In this document: piece after piece, positions 54,801-63,637 of the stretch
How the letters are laid out: each line of letters opens with the position of its first letter
How positions within the stretch are numbered: the stretch's first letter is position 1
NCBI GenBank assembly: GCA_037443205.1
Contig: JBBIOU010000002.1
Coordinates: 179,304-243,303 of the forward strand
Origin: JBBIOU01 sp037443205
GTDB taxonomy: Bacteria > Bacteroidota > Bacteroidia > Flavobacteriales_D > UBA2798
Length of the DNA stretch: 64,000 bases
Reading direction: 5' to 3'
Program-made: the position numbers and the translations under genes
Notes under the pieces: generated by a model
Databases searched by the model: none
The model's input: the letters and a program-made list of their open reading frames with translations, nothing else
What the model was told of the DNA's origin: nothing

Positions 54801-55065
54801 TTAAATAATAAAAGACGAGGCACGAACCAATCTGTTTTTTTTAGTTGGTTTAACCCCGATTTAGTAATTGTTTCATTCCGATTTATTGAATGTTATAGAT
54901 TAAGCATTTTCTAATAATATGTAATTATGGTAAACCATACCTGCATAGCTAAAACAATTAAGTGTTTAATGCAAAATTTGGGGTAATAATATGCTCTTGT
55001 ATCAGATAAATATCAAAAAAATTTAATTACAGTTTTTTTTCAATACTTAAAACGGTTTGAATAAT

Positions 55066-56022
55066 TCAAAGCTTTTGAAACTCAAATTTAGGATTCCCTT
55101 TATTTCCTGAATTATCGTAAAAACCAATGAAGCGTAGTTTATAGTAAAACCCTTCGCTATCTTTAATTAAATAATTTTTGTTAAAATCAATTTCAAACTG
55201 AGCAGTATTAAAATTATATGTTTTCCAATCGTAGCCAATAATATCGCGTTGATTGGTAAATGAAGTATTTAAAACATCCTGATATTGAATATCGGCAAAA
55301 TTTTTATGAAATATTTTTGCGGCTTCGCAAGCATGCGTGTTTATCAATACTCCTGTTACCAAGTAGGGAGTGTAAGGGTCATAAAAAACGTGTGTATAGG
55401 ATGTGAAACACAAATCCCAATCATTTTTCTGAGGTTCAATAGTAAGTATTTGGTTGTTGCTAAAAGATAAATAAATGTAATGATAATCCGGATTTTTTGT
55501 TACACTTATCGTATATTCGTTGCTACCGTTTAAATCGGCATATTTTAAAACATATTGGTTAGCATTAACTGATAGTAATTGAATTTTTTTCTTACCTATT
55601 GCATTTCCGCTGGGGGTAAAACCTCGGTCAACAATAAACACGTTTCCATTAAGCAAATCTTTCAGAGCCAAAGAATCGTAGTTTCCTCCCGGATGGTCAA
55701 TTTTATAGTCTAATCCGGCATCGCTATTTACACTGTTAAAGTTAGCTGTATTGCATTGCGCAGCTTGCGCAGCCAATGATGTATTTAATAAAACGTAATT
55801 TGAATCGCTACACGAAAATGCCAAATCCCAGGCTGTTTTAGCATTGGTTTTAACAACTTGATGGGTATTAAGTTTATACCATACTTGTGTGCCATAATCA
55901 TTGCCTATGCTTACCTGAGCGGTAATTACATTGCCACGGTTGTAAGGTGTTACGGGCATTTCTTCTTTTAGGCACGCAGTAAATAGGAGTAAACTAAGTA
56001 TTACAACAAAAAATGATTTCAT
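55066..56022 (-). CDS. hmuY: HmuY family heme-binding lipoprotein
   Basis: The 318-residue protein has a lipobox LLFTAC (Cys17) and the HmuY pattern: YGTQVWYKLN, KTAWDLAFSC, TIEPQKNDWDLCFTSYTHVFYD, PYLVTGVLINTH and IGYDWKTYNFNTAQFE. HmuY binds heme at the cell surface and passes it to a TonB-dependent receptor, encoded immediately upstream and overlapping by four bases. It resembles the T9SS-sorted protein at 62.2 kb, sharing the TPYLVTG and IGYDWK blocks. Confidence 0.85.
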   Translation of the reverse strand: MKSFFVVILSLLLFTACLKEEMPVTPYNRGNVITAQVSIGNDYGTQVWYKLNTHQVVKTNAKTAWDLAFSCSDSNYVLLNTSLAAQAAQCNTANFNSVNSDAGLDYKIDHPGGNYDSLALKDLLNGNVFIVDRGFTPSGNAIGKKKIQLLSVNANQYVLKYADLNGSNEYTISVTKNPDYHYIYLSFSNNQILTIEPQKNDWDLCFTSYTHVFYDPYTPYLVTGVLINTHACEAAKIFHKNFADIQYQDVLNTSFTNQRDIIGYDWKTYNFNTAQFEIDFNKNYLIKDSEGFYYKLRFIGFYDNSGNKGNPKFEFQKL

Positions 56023-58289
56023 AAATGAATGTCGATTTTAAAAAATAACAATCTGCCGGTAGCAACAGCGCTGGCAAACGCAGCCGATGAGTGCACCCCG
56101 CCCGCCATGTTTGCTGCCACGTTACTTACATTAAAAATATTTTTTACTCCGCTGCTTAGCATGAGTTTTTGTTTAAAAAATTTTTTACTGATGGTTACAT
56201 CGGCTATTTGATAATCGTTGATAAATGTGTTGTAAACATTGTTGTTTGCATCAAGGCTAAAGCTATTAAAACGTCCCTGGTATTTGTAAAACAAAGCAAG
56301 GGCAGCATTTATTTTTTTCCATTCATAAATGGCATTTACACGTATTTCGGGATAATACAAATATGCTTGTGTTTCGGGAAATTGTTGATGTAAAATATTG
56401 TATCGTCCTATGTAAGCAAATCCGCTGTTAAATTTAAAATGATTAAAAAGTATGGCGCTGTTAAAATTAAATCCTTGTGTTTTGTAAAAACCTATGTTGA
56501 TGTAAGAATATTCCTGATTGTTAATTTGTGCTAAGGTTATAAGATTGCGTATATCGTTGTAAAAAACACCCGCATCATTTTGTACGATAACTTGCTTAAA
56601 AATTTTTTTGTGTTGAATGTTTAAACTGTAATTGTTTGATGCTTCTGCAGCAAGGTTGTTATTACCAACTATATTATGATTAATATCTACAAAATAAAAA
56701 TACAGTTCTTTTAATGAAGGCGCTCTGAAACCACGGGCATAAGACGCTCTGATGCTGAATGCATTTAGGCGGTATAATACATTTAAGGATGGAATTAGCG
56801 GAGCTTTATAATTGGTATTGTATGTATATCGAAAGCCGGGTTTGATAATGAGTTTGTTAAAGGGTTTTATTTCGGCTGTGGAAAACAGGGCATAGTCGCC
56901 CATGGATTGTTGTTGGTTTATGATTTTTTTCCCGTAAGCATTTTCATAATTAAGGTCATATCCTAATTCAAAATTTATTTTGTTGGTATCGTTTTGAAAA
57001 ATAAAACTTCCGCGTGCCATGGCAAGAGTAAAAACCGAAGTATCTTGCGATTCGGGTTGTGTGCTTAGTTCTTTGTTTAAAGTTGTAAGGTCTTTAAAAT
57101 ATGTGTTTTTGATGCGGTCAAAATAATTGTAAGAAATAATACTGTTGTATTGGATATTAGGATTAAAATTTCCGTTTGCAAAAAAGACGTTATCAATACG
57201 TTTGGTATAGTAAAAATCGTCAAAAGCAGTTTCTTTATAGGGGCTGATTGGTAAACCTCGATTGGTAATTTTTTCGTTAAAAAATTCGCTCTTGATACCA
57301 ACCTGGTGTTTTTTGAAAGAATATTGATAATTTATTCTTCCAAATAATTGCTCTTTGGGTTTCCATTGTTTAAAGCGATTGCTATCGGCAATGGTAGGTT
57401 TAAAATCGGAAAAAAATTTATCATCCGGATTCCAACCATCAAAAAAGTTTCTACCTGCTGAAAGAGAATAATTGTGATTTTGATGATTACCGAAATAACT
57501 CATGTGTTGATTAAAGTTGCCTATGTTTTCGTTATAACTGCTTAAACTAACAGAATTTTTTTTGTTTTTGGTTTTTTTGGTAATGATATTTATGGTTCCT
57601 GCCAAAGCATTGGTTCCATAGTTAACGCTAAGGGGGCCTTCAATCAACTCGATGCGTTCTATTTCATTCAAATTAATTTGCGACAAATCAATATTCCCAT
57701 TTAAACGCCCGATAATTGGCACTCCGTCAATCAGTATTTTTACATTTTCACCCGAAATTCCTTGTAAACTCATGCTGCTTCCTAAAATATTATCCTGGCT
57801 TAGGCGAATATTTAGTTCATTGCTCAACAAATCGCGCAAGTTAACGGCAGCCATACTTTCAATTTTTTTACTATCTATAATGCGAATTTTTTGTACCGAT
57901 TTATCAGGACTATTGGGGGCATATTGGGCGGTAACTACAACTTCGTTTAGCAATACTTCTGTTTTATCTAAATAAAAGTTTAAAGATGTATGAAGCATCA
58001 AAGTATCAGTTTGTGTAACATAACCCAGGTAATGTGCGCTTAAAACAACTTGCTTATTTAAATAATCGTCAGGTACTGCTGCTTTTCCTTCTTTGTTGCA
58101 GATTAAGATTTGACTTTGTTGTGAATGAAGGTGTTTAACTGTTACATGTGCATTGGGTAAGGAATATCCTTGCTGTTTATCAAATACTGAAATGTGTACC
58201 GTTTGAGCCATTGAAAAAATGGGCACACAAAAACTCACAAATAAGCAGCTTAATAATTGTATGTAATTAAATTTTATTTTCATTTTCAA
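56019..58289 (-). CDS. hmuR: TonB-dependent heme receptor (HmuR-type)
   Basis: The 756-residue protein has a signal peptide, a carboxypeptidase-regulatory-like domain (about 30-105), a TonB plug with NEVVVTAQY, QGISGENVKILIDGVPI and IELIEGPLSVNYGTNALAGTINIITKK, and a C-terminal beta-barrel. GFRAPSLKELY and the following NNNL are the FRAP/NPNL-type motifs of heme receptors, and an aromatic-ended last strand (FFKIDIHL) closes the barrel. It imports heme energised by TonB. It overlaps hmuS by 23 bases. Confidence 0.88.
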   Translation of the reverse strand: MKMKIKFNYIQLLSCLFVSFCVPIFSMAQTVHISVFDKQQGYSLPNAHVTVKHLHSQQSQILICNKEGKAAVPDDYLNKQVVLSAHYLGYVTQTDTLMLHTSLNFYLDKTEVLLNEVVVTAQYAPNSPDKSVQKIRIIDSKKIESMAAVNLRDLLSNELNIRLSQDNILGSSMSLQGISGENVKILIDGVPIIGRLNGNIDLSQINLNEIERIELIEGPLSVNYGTNALAGTINIITKKTKNKKNSVSLSSYNENIGNFNQHMSYFGNHQNHNYSLSAGRNFFDGWNPDDKFFSDFKPTIADSNRFKQWKPKEQLFGRINYQYSFKKHQVGIKSEFFNEKITNRGLPISPYKETAFDDFYYTKRIDNVFFANGNFNPNIQYNSIISYNYFDRIKNTYFKDLTTLNKELSTQPESQDTSVFTLAMARGSFIFQNDTNKINFELGYDLNYENAYGKKIINQQQSMGDYALFSTAEIKPFNKLIIKPGFRYTYNTNYKAPLIPSLNVLYRLNAFSIRASYARGFRAPSLKELYFYFVDINHNIVGNNNLAAEASNNYSLNIQHKKIFKQVIVQNDAGVFYNDIRNLITLAQINNQEYSYINIGFYKTQGFNFNSAILFNHFKFNSGFAYIGRYNILHQQFPETQAYLYYPEIRVNAIYEWKKINAALALFYKYQGRFNSFSLDANNNVYNTFINDYQIADVTISKKFFKQKLMLSSGVKNIFNVSNVAANMAGGVHSSAAFASAVATGRLLFFKIDIHL

Positions 58290-59322
58290 TTTCAGCCATT
58301 AATTTTCTCCATGCATCCAATTCAGGAATTCCTGGTTTGCGTTTGCCAAAAAGTTGTATGATTTGTTCGCCCTGTTGATTAAAACATTCTAATGCGGTTA
58401 CCATGCCATCAACAGTAGGTTTTCTAACTATCCAGCTTTGGTGTAAATCTTCTTCTTTTACATGCAGATTAAATTCGGGGTCGAGCACATTGAGCCAATC
58501 GTTATATTCAACAATTTTTTGGGCTTTACCGGTGTGTATTTGTATCATGCCTTTGTTGCCAACAAAAACCATAATGTCTAAGTTTTGTTCTGAAACTTTT
58601 TGTAACGTTTTTCTAAGGGCAAGCGAATTTACTTTTACGGCATAGTTGGGTAGAGGTGCTAAACGTAATGCTTGTGTACGGGTAAGTTGGTGTTTTTTTA
58701 CCAATCCAAAAAAATCGTGCGTATCTTTTAATTTCAGCCATTCGTTGCGAAATGCTTCCACATCTATATCGCTATCGGGCAACTCATTAATTTCATTAGT
58801 TATTTTTTCAACGGGTTCGTTGGTTAACTGATTGTTGTGTTTGTATTTTTCAATTATTTGATGAAATACCTCTTGGTTACTTTGTTCGGTAAGGTAAACT
58901 TTATGTATGGCCTCACCATCTTTCGCAAAAAACTGAATGCTGTAGCGATTGCTGTCTTTAATTTTTTCGGTTACGGCAAAAGCTTTTGCCCAGGGCGAAA
59001 AAAATATTCTCAGGTCAATATCGTCACCTACAAACAACCCAACGTGTTCATTATCGAGCGAAGCATTTTTATAAACACCTTTGCGTTCGTGTACCACACT
59101 GTCGTTACGGGTTAATGCCATTACCTTACCCAATGTTTCAATTTCTTTTAAGATGTTTTTAAAATCGGGTTTAAGGCGTATAACTTCATTGCCGCATAGG
59201 GTAGCCAGCAGTTCGGCTTCGCTAACACCCAGTTCAGCAGCTGCATTTCTGATTCGGATATGGGGATTATTTAATTTTAATTCGTCCCAAAGTTCTTTTA
59301 GTGATTTTGTTTTGGTTTCCAT
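58267..59322 (-). CDS. hmuS: Heme-handling/degrading protein HmuS (HemS/ChuS family)
   Basis: The 351-residue protein is a two-domain HemS fold: the first half has SVVHERKGVYKN, a conserved His-containing heme-side block, and IRIFFSPWAKAF-type (RIFFSPWAKAFAV), and the second half has VGNKGMIQIHTGKAQKI and DLHQSWIVRKPTVDGMVTALECF. Family members bind heme and in some cases degrade it in the cytoplasm. It lies behind the small protein gene at 59342, next to the receptor. Confidence 0.9.
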   Translation of the reverse strand: METKTKSLKELWDELKLNNPHIRIRNAAAELGVSEAELLATLCGNEVIRLKPDFKNILKEIETLGKVMALTRNDSVVHERKGVYKNASLDNEHVGLFVGDDIDLRIFFSPWAKAFAVTEKIKDSNRYSIQFFAKDGEAIHKVYLTEQSNQEVFHQIIEKYKHNNQLTNEPVEKITNEINELPDSDIDVEAFRNEWLKLKDTHDFFGLVKKHQLTRTQALRLAPLPNYAVKVNSLALRKTLQKVSEQNLDIMVFVGNKGMIQIHTGKAQKIVEYNDWLNVLDPEFNLHVKEEDLHQSWIVRKPTVDGMVTALECFNQQGEQIIQLFGKRKPGIPELDAWRKLMAEIENENKI

Positions 59323-59341
59323 TGTCGTATTTGGTTTTTAA

Positions 59342-59500
59342 TTATTGATGATTTATGGCTTGAATAATTTTTCCTGCTTTGTGCAATTCGTTATTATTAA
59401 ACAAATTGATAAGCATGCGTATTTTTAAAATTTCGGGATTGTCGCTGCTTAATTTTTTAATAATTTTTTTACGGTCATTGGGCGTGAATTTGCGTGTCAT
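59342..59500 (-). CDS. Small basic protein between heme-operon genes
   Basis: A 52-residue frame runs from ATG 59500 to TAA at 59342, in the gap between hmuV and hmuS. The peptide starts MTRKFTPNDRKKIIKKL and ends KAGKIIQAINHQ, being helical and strongly basic. It overlaps hmuV by 26 bases, in the style of the other couplings in this operon. I know no family for it. Real translation is not proven, but a frame without stops or wasted sequence, starting at the overlap, and continuity of the operon favour it. Confidence 0.6.
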   Translation of the reverse strand: MTRKFTPNDRKKIIKKLSSDNPEILKIRMLINLFNNNELHKAGKIIQAINHQ

Positions 59501-60311
59501 AAGCATGAGTTTTTTGGTTTAAATATTCGGGTTTATAATTAAAGTAGGCCAAAGGCACCTTTAATTGCGGATGAGTTTGAACACTTACCGGAAAGTCGTA
59601 AGCATCAGATAGTATTTCGTTTTTCATCACCTCTTGCGGACTTCCAAAGGCAAGTACCTGACCGTTTTTTAAGATTAATAACTTATCGGCATACATAGCT
59701 GCCAGATTAATATCATGCAATATCATAATGCCAATGTTTCCGGCATGGCAAAAATTTTTGATTGTTTGTAAAGTGCCGTATTGGTGTTTAATGTCTAAAT
59801 TATTAAGTGGTTCATCGAGTAATATAAGTTTAGCTTCTGTATTATCATTTAGTAATTGAGCCATAACGCGGGCAAGATGAGTACGTTGTTGTTCACCTCC
59901 CGAAAGCGATTGATAAATTCTTTTTTTGTACAAGTTTATATCGTTTTGCTCAATTGCGCGGTTTACGGCATTTACATCACTTGTTGCGGGGATGCTTTTA
60001 AAATAGGGATAGCGCCCCATCATTACGATTTCGTAAACGCTAAATTCAAAACCAACCATGGTTTGTTGTGTGAGTACACTTCTTTGTTTTGAAATAGTGT
60101 TGGTATTATATGTGTGGATAGGTTTGTGTTTCCAGGTTATGTGGCCTGAATGAGGAATAATCATTTGTGCCAAACATTTGATTAGGGTTGATTTTCCGGC
60201 ACCGTTGGCTCCTAAAATAACCAATAACTCACCCGGCTGCGAGTAAAAGCAAACATTTTGTAAAATATTTTTTTGCCCGATGTGGTAAGTTATGTTTTCG
60301 GCTTTAAGCAT
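59475..60311 (-). CDS. hmuV: Heme ABC transporter ATP-binding protein
   Basis: The 278-residue protein has Walker A GANGAGKSTLIK, the Q-loop, signature LSGGEQQRTHLARV, Walker B LILLDEPLNNLD and H-loop LHDINLAA. The FecE/HmuV grouping follows from its place with hmuU and hmuT. It powers import of heme across the inner membrane. Overlaps hmuU by eight bases. Confidence 0.93.
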   Translation of the reverse strand: MLKAENITYHIGQKNILQNVCFYSQPGELLVILGANGAGKSTLIKCLAQMIIPHSGHITWKHKPIHTYNTNTISKQRSVLTQQTMVGFEFSVYEIVMMGRYPYFKSIPATSDVNAVNRAIEQNDINLYKKRIYQSLSGGEQQRTHLARVMAQLLNDNTEAKLILLDEPLNNLDIKHQYGTLQTIKNFCHAGNIGIMILHDINLAAMYADKLLILKNGQVLAFGSPQEVMKNEILSDAYDFPVSVQTHPQLKVPLAYFNYKPEYLNQKTHAYDTQIHAQ

Positions 60312-61335
60312 AGCTTATTTTTTTATTTTTAATTAATAAGTATAAAAACAAAGGTGCTCCTGCAATAGCTGTAATGATGCCAATAGGCAGTTCTGCCGGT
60401 GCTGCAAGTGTTCGCGCCAGAGTATCGGCAAGGCTAAGCAAAACAGCTCCCCCCATAAGCGAAGCGGGCATTACGATGCGGTTGTCGGGGCCTGCAACCA
60501 AACGAATAATATGCGGCACTACCAGTCCTATAAATCCTATTATGCCAAAAAATGCAACAGCCGTGCCTACACCCAACGAAGTACATAAAATGATTTTTCG
60601 TTTTAGCTTTTCAGCATGTATGCCCAGCAATCCGGCATTTTCTTCACCCAAAGCCAGTGCATTTAAATCTTTGGCATGCGGAAATAATACCATGCAAATT
60701 ATAAGCATTACAAATAACATGATAAACACTTGTTGCCAAATACTTCCTCCCATACTTCCTAGTGTCCAGAATGTAATGCTGCGCAATTGAGCATCGTCTG
60801 AAACAAATAGTATCACCCCAATTAAGGCGCCACACAATGCATTAATGGCTATACCGGCCATTAACATAGTTGGTACATCGGCTTTTTTATGTTGATAAGA
60901 TATACCAAAAATGAGTAAACTGGTTAATACCGCTCCTCCAAAAGTAAATAAGGATAAGAAAGATAATCCGGCAATGCTAAAATTGTATATGAATGAGCCG
61001 GATGCAACAATGGCTAATGATGCTGATAATGATGCACCCGAAGAGATTCCTATTATAGAAGGGTCAGCTAAAGGATTTTTAAACAAGGCTTGCATAACAG
61101 CACCACTGAGAGCCAATACGGCTCCTGTAAAAAAGGAATTAAGCAATCGCGGTAAACGAATATTCCAAATTAATGCCTCAGATGGATGATGTGAATTAGT
61201 AAACCCCAGGTTTTTAGCTATAATTTCAATAACGGCCGAAAAGGATACTTTTGCTGCTCCATAAAATAAAGCAAGGAAAAACGAAAGTATTAAAGCAATA
61301 CTCAATATAATAAAAAGATATGATTTATGGCGCAT
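60304..61335 (-). CDS. hmuU: FecCD-type heme/iron ABC transporter permease
   Basis: The 343-residue polytopic protein has the FecCD signatures: RLPRLLNSFFTGAVLALSGAVMQALFKNPLADPSIIGISSGAS (blocks NPLADP and GISSGAS), GIIGFIGLVVPHIIRLVAGPDNR and LPIGIITAIAGAPLFLYLL. About ten membrane spans are visible. It forms the transmembrane channel of the ABC importer as a homodimer. It overlaps hmuT by eleven bases. Confidence 0.93.
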   Translation of the reverse strand: MRHKSYLFIILSIALILSFFLALFYGAAKVSFSAVIEIIAKNLGFTNSHHPSEALIWNIRLPRLLNSFFTGAVLALSGAVMQALFKNPLADPSIIGISSGASLSASLAIVASGSFIYNFSIAGLSFLSLFTFGGAVLTSLLIFGISYQHKKADVPTMLMAGIAINALCGALIGVILFVSDDAQLRSITFWTLGSMGGSIWQQVFIMLFVMLIICMVLFPHAKDLNALALGEENAGLLGIHAEKLKRKIILCTSLGVGTAVAFFGIIGFIGLVVPHIIRLVAGPDNRIVMPASLMGGAVLLSLADTLARTLAAPAELPIGIITAIAGAPLFLYLLIKNKKISYA

Positions 61336-62215
61336 CCTGAGATTGGTTGAGTAATTCTTTAATTTTTGTATTTAATTCCAATACTGCATTACCAAGTCGT
61401 GGTCCAAAACCGGAAAGGTATTGCCCATCCATAGCAATAAAAGCTTTGTTTTTTCCTGCATTGGTGTTTTTTACTCCCGGAATATTTAATAATCCATTTT
61501 CGCCTTCTATACTCTCCATGCCGGATGTAAACATTAAAATAACATCGGGATTGCTTTCTGATAAAATTTCCGGACTTAATGTTTTAAAATCATCAAATCC
61601 TTTTACGGCATTTTGGCAGCCTGCCAATTCAATAATTTTTTTCATTTGTGTATTATCGCCTGCTGCCATTAAGGTTCCTGCGCCCCGGGCGTAGATAAAT
61701 AATACCTTGGGGGGATTTTCTAATAATGAAACTTTGCTCAGTTCTTGTTTAATCGGTTCTATTATTTTTTCGCTTAGTTCTTGTTTTTGCAACGAATCAC
61801 ATACATTTTTAATTAAACTTTCGGTGCCTTCAACGCTGTATTGTTGTTTAAACATCCATACTTTTTTTCCGCTTGAGTAGAGTTTGCTTAATATGTCGGG
61901 ATTTATCTGCTCTTCAATCCCGATAATTATATCGGGATTGTATGAGAGTATTCCTTCAACATTGATATTTCTCGAATGCCCTAATTTTGGTAATTGCTCT
62001 ATGCCTGGCGGATAATTACTGGTAACATCTACAGCCACCAGATTTTTTTCATAACCACTTAAACATAGTATTTCGGTAATGGTGCCATTAAGAGATACTA
62101 TTCGGGTTTGACTGTTAATTGTTTTGGCTTGTATGTTTGGCGTATCAGTTTTTTGATTACACGATAAACTTAAAACTGAAGCAATAAGTGATATAACAAA
62201 ATATTTTTTCATCAA
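61325..62215 (-). CDS. hmuT: Hemin ABC transporter substrate-binding lipoprotein
   Basis: The 296-residue protein has a signal peptide with lipobox LSLSC (Cys19). The class III binding-protein fold has RIVSLNGTITEILCLSGYEKNLVAVD, GIEEQINPDILSKLYSSGKKVWMF and IARGAGTLMAAGDNTQM-type (YARGAGTLMAAGDNTQM) segments, close to HmuT/BhuT. It captures heme in the periplasm and delivers it to HmuUV. It follows the first gene by two bases. Confidence 0.9.
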   Translation of the reverse strand: MMKKYFVISLIASVLSLSCNQKTDTPNIQAKTINSQTRIVSLNGTITEILCLSGYEKNLVAVDVTSNYPPGIEQLPKLGHSRNINVEGILSYNPDIIIGIEEQINPDILSKLYSSGKKVWMFKQQYSVEGTESLIKNVCDSLQKQELSEKIIEPIKQELSKVSLLENPPKVLFIYARGAGTLMAAGDNTQMKKIIELAGCQNAVKGFDDFKTLSPEILSESNPDVILMFTSGMESIEGENGLLNIPGVKNTNAGKNKAFIAMDGQYLSGFGPRLGNAVLELNTKIKELLNQSQDAP

Positions 62216-62217
62216 TT

Positions 62218-63447
62218 TTATTGGATTATTAATTTTTGAATGGCTTTACTTGCATTATGATGGGTTGCTTCTATCAGATATATTCCTTTGTTTAAAAAAG
62301 AAATATCTATACGATGGGTATCGAAGTTTGAATTGTTTACAGCTTGCGTATAAATTAATTTACCGTTTAAGTCGTAAATGGATAGAGCCGATAAATTATA
62401 ACTAACAATATTTACAAAACCATTGGCAGGATTGGGATAAATGTGCATAAATGGTGTTTGTAATTCTGTTTCGTTAATATTGGTTGCGCTTAGAAGCTTT
62501 TTGGTTAAAATGTAATTTCCGTTTGAAGAACCTCCGAAACCGGTAAAAACTATTTTCCAGATGTTTGAAGCTAAGTCTTTCACAAAATATACTGTACTAT
62601 CTGCTATATTCCACTGAAAGTTTTGATTGTTAAAACTTTTCCAGTCGTAACCGATGGTATTGATATGATTGGAAAAACTATGATTACTCCATAATTCGTA
62701 AGTAGTTTCATCAACCGGATATACTTTTACGCTTTCTACATTTTTATTGTGCAATATACCGGTAACTAAGTATGGAGTAGGAATATATTCAATGTATTGC
62801 GTAAAGGTAAGGTCCCAGGTGTTAGCTGCCGGTTCGCGGTCAATAACCTGATGGTTGATTAAATCAAAGTAAATAAAATTTTTGGTTTGATAACTTGACT
62901 TGGTGATGGTATGAGTCATATCACCGGTATTATCTAAGTTGGCGTGACGAAAGGTGTAAACACCTGAGGCAAGACTTTTAATCCAGATTTTTTGATATGT
63001 ATTGCTTCCGATTTTTATTACAAACAATTTATTGCCTGTAACAGTATGTGTAATCATGCTGTATAATCCCCAGCCCAAATCAAACTGATTGTTCGTATCG
63101 GCAGGAGCGTTAAATGCCCCAATGCTCCATGATTTATTATCATTATAAAATTTATTCCAACTTTGTATGCCTGAGGTGTCAAGGCTGGTCCATAATGCAG
63201 TATCGTTTGCCGGATGCAACCATAATTCAACACCTGCTGCACTATTTATGTGTATGCTGCTGCTTTGGTTGGCTGTTTCAAAAGCAATATGCCAATTGTT
63301 TTTAGGGGCAGTATTTTCATTTCCGTTTTGTAAATTATACCAAACCTGATTGGCATATCCTGCATTTTGACTAACCGTATCGGTAATTTGTGCAAACCCG
63401 CATACATTTGCTAATAAGATGCTTGTAGAGAGTAATAAATTTTTCAT
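62218..63447 (-). CDS. HmuY-like protein with T9SS type A sorting domain
   Basis: The 409-residue protein has a signal peptide (1-19) and a long HmuY-like region: NQVWYNLQNG, NNWHIAFETAN, VIDREPAANTWDLTFTQYIEY, PTPYLVTGILHNK and NTIGYDWKSFNNQNFQWN. The end is a T9SS domain (IYPNPANGFVNIVS, IYDLNGKLIYTQ, FLNKGIYLIEATHH). It should be exported and attached at the surface, unlike the lipoprotein HmuY at the other end of the operon. First gene of the heme operon, behind candidate operators. Confidence 0.85.
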   Translation of the reverse strand: MKNLLLSTSILLANVCGFAQITDTVSQNAGYANQVWYNLQNGNENTAPKNNWHIAFETANQSSSIHINSAAGVELWLHPANDTALWTSLDTSGIQSWNKFYNDNKSWSIGAFNAPADTNNQFDLGWGLYSMITHTVTGNKLFVIKIGSNTYQKIWIKSLASGVYTFRHANLDNTGDMTHTITKSSYQTKNFIYFDLINHQVIDREPAANTWDLTFTQYIEYIPTPYLVTGILHNKNVESVKVYPVDETTYELWSNHSFSNHINTIGYDWKSFNNQNFQWNIADSTVYFVKDLASNIWKIVFTGFGGSSNGNYILTKKLLSATNINETELQTPFMHIYPNPANGFVNIVSYNLSALSIYDLNGKLIYTQAVNNSNFDTHRIDISFLNKGIYLIEATHHNASKAIQKLIIQ

Positions 63448-63475
63448 GATTATTAATTAGGTTAATTTCACTGGA

Positions 63476-63506
63476 CAAAAATCCTACATGAGAAAAATGA
63501 AATCAA
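63476..63506 (-). promoter_or_regulatory. Promoter of the heme-uptake operon
   Basis: On the minus strand TTG (63504-63506) is followed after 20 bases by GATTTTTG (63476-63483), which differs from TAnnTTTG by one base. It lies 28 bases before the first ATG. The TTG falls at the end of the inverted repeat 63505-63524. Confidence 0.5.
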
Positions 63507-63524
63507 TACCATAAAAATGGTATT
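63505..63524. promoter_or_regulatory. Heme-operon operator candidate 1
   Basis: AATACCAT-AAAA-ATGGTATT is a perfect 8-4-8 inverted repeat overlapping the putative -33. It shares AATACC-N8-GGTATT with the second repeat 38 bases away (63543-63562). Confidence 0.6.
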
Positions 63525-63540
63525 TAGAATGTTTCTAAAT
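63522..63540. promoter_or_regulatory. Heme-operon operator candidate 2 (different palindrome)
   Basis: ATTTAGAA-TGT-TTCTAAAT is a perfect 8-3-8 palindrome between the two AATACC repeats. Its core resembles the TTAGAAT-N-ATTCTAA style of Fur/PerR boxes only loosely. Confidence 0.45.
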
Positions 63541-63542
63541 AA

Positions 63543-63562
63543 AATACCGTGTTTGTGGTATT
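63543..63562. promoter_or_regulatory. Heme-operon operator candidate 3
   Basis: AATACC-GTGTTTGT-GGTATT repeats the outer arms of the element at 63505-63524 exactly. Its centre is 38 bases further upstream. Confidence 0.55.
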
Positions 63563-63637
63563 AGTTAGCAATAAATAAGATTTTAAAAACAAAAACTATG
63601 TAGTTAATTATAAGACAAAAAAGTAATTAGACTTTTT

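Noticed and set aside
57652..57975. A 107-codon plus-strand frame opposite the TonB-dependent receptor
   Set aside because: Shadow of the plug-domain coding sequence, without a conserved feature.
60374..60790. A 138-codon open frame on the plus strand opposite the FecCD permease gene
   Set aside because: Mirror of a hydrophobic transmembrane coding sequence, and no promoter or family support.
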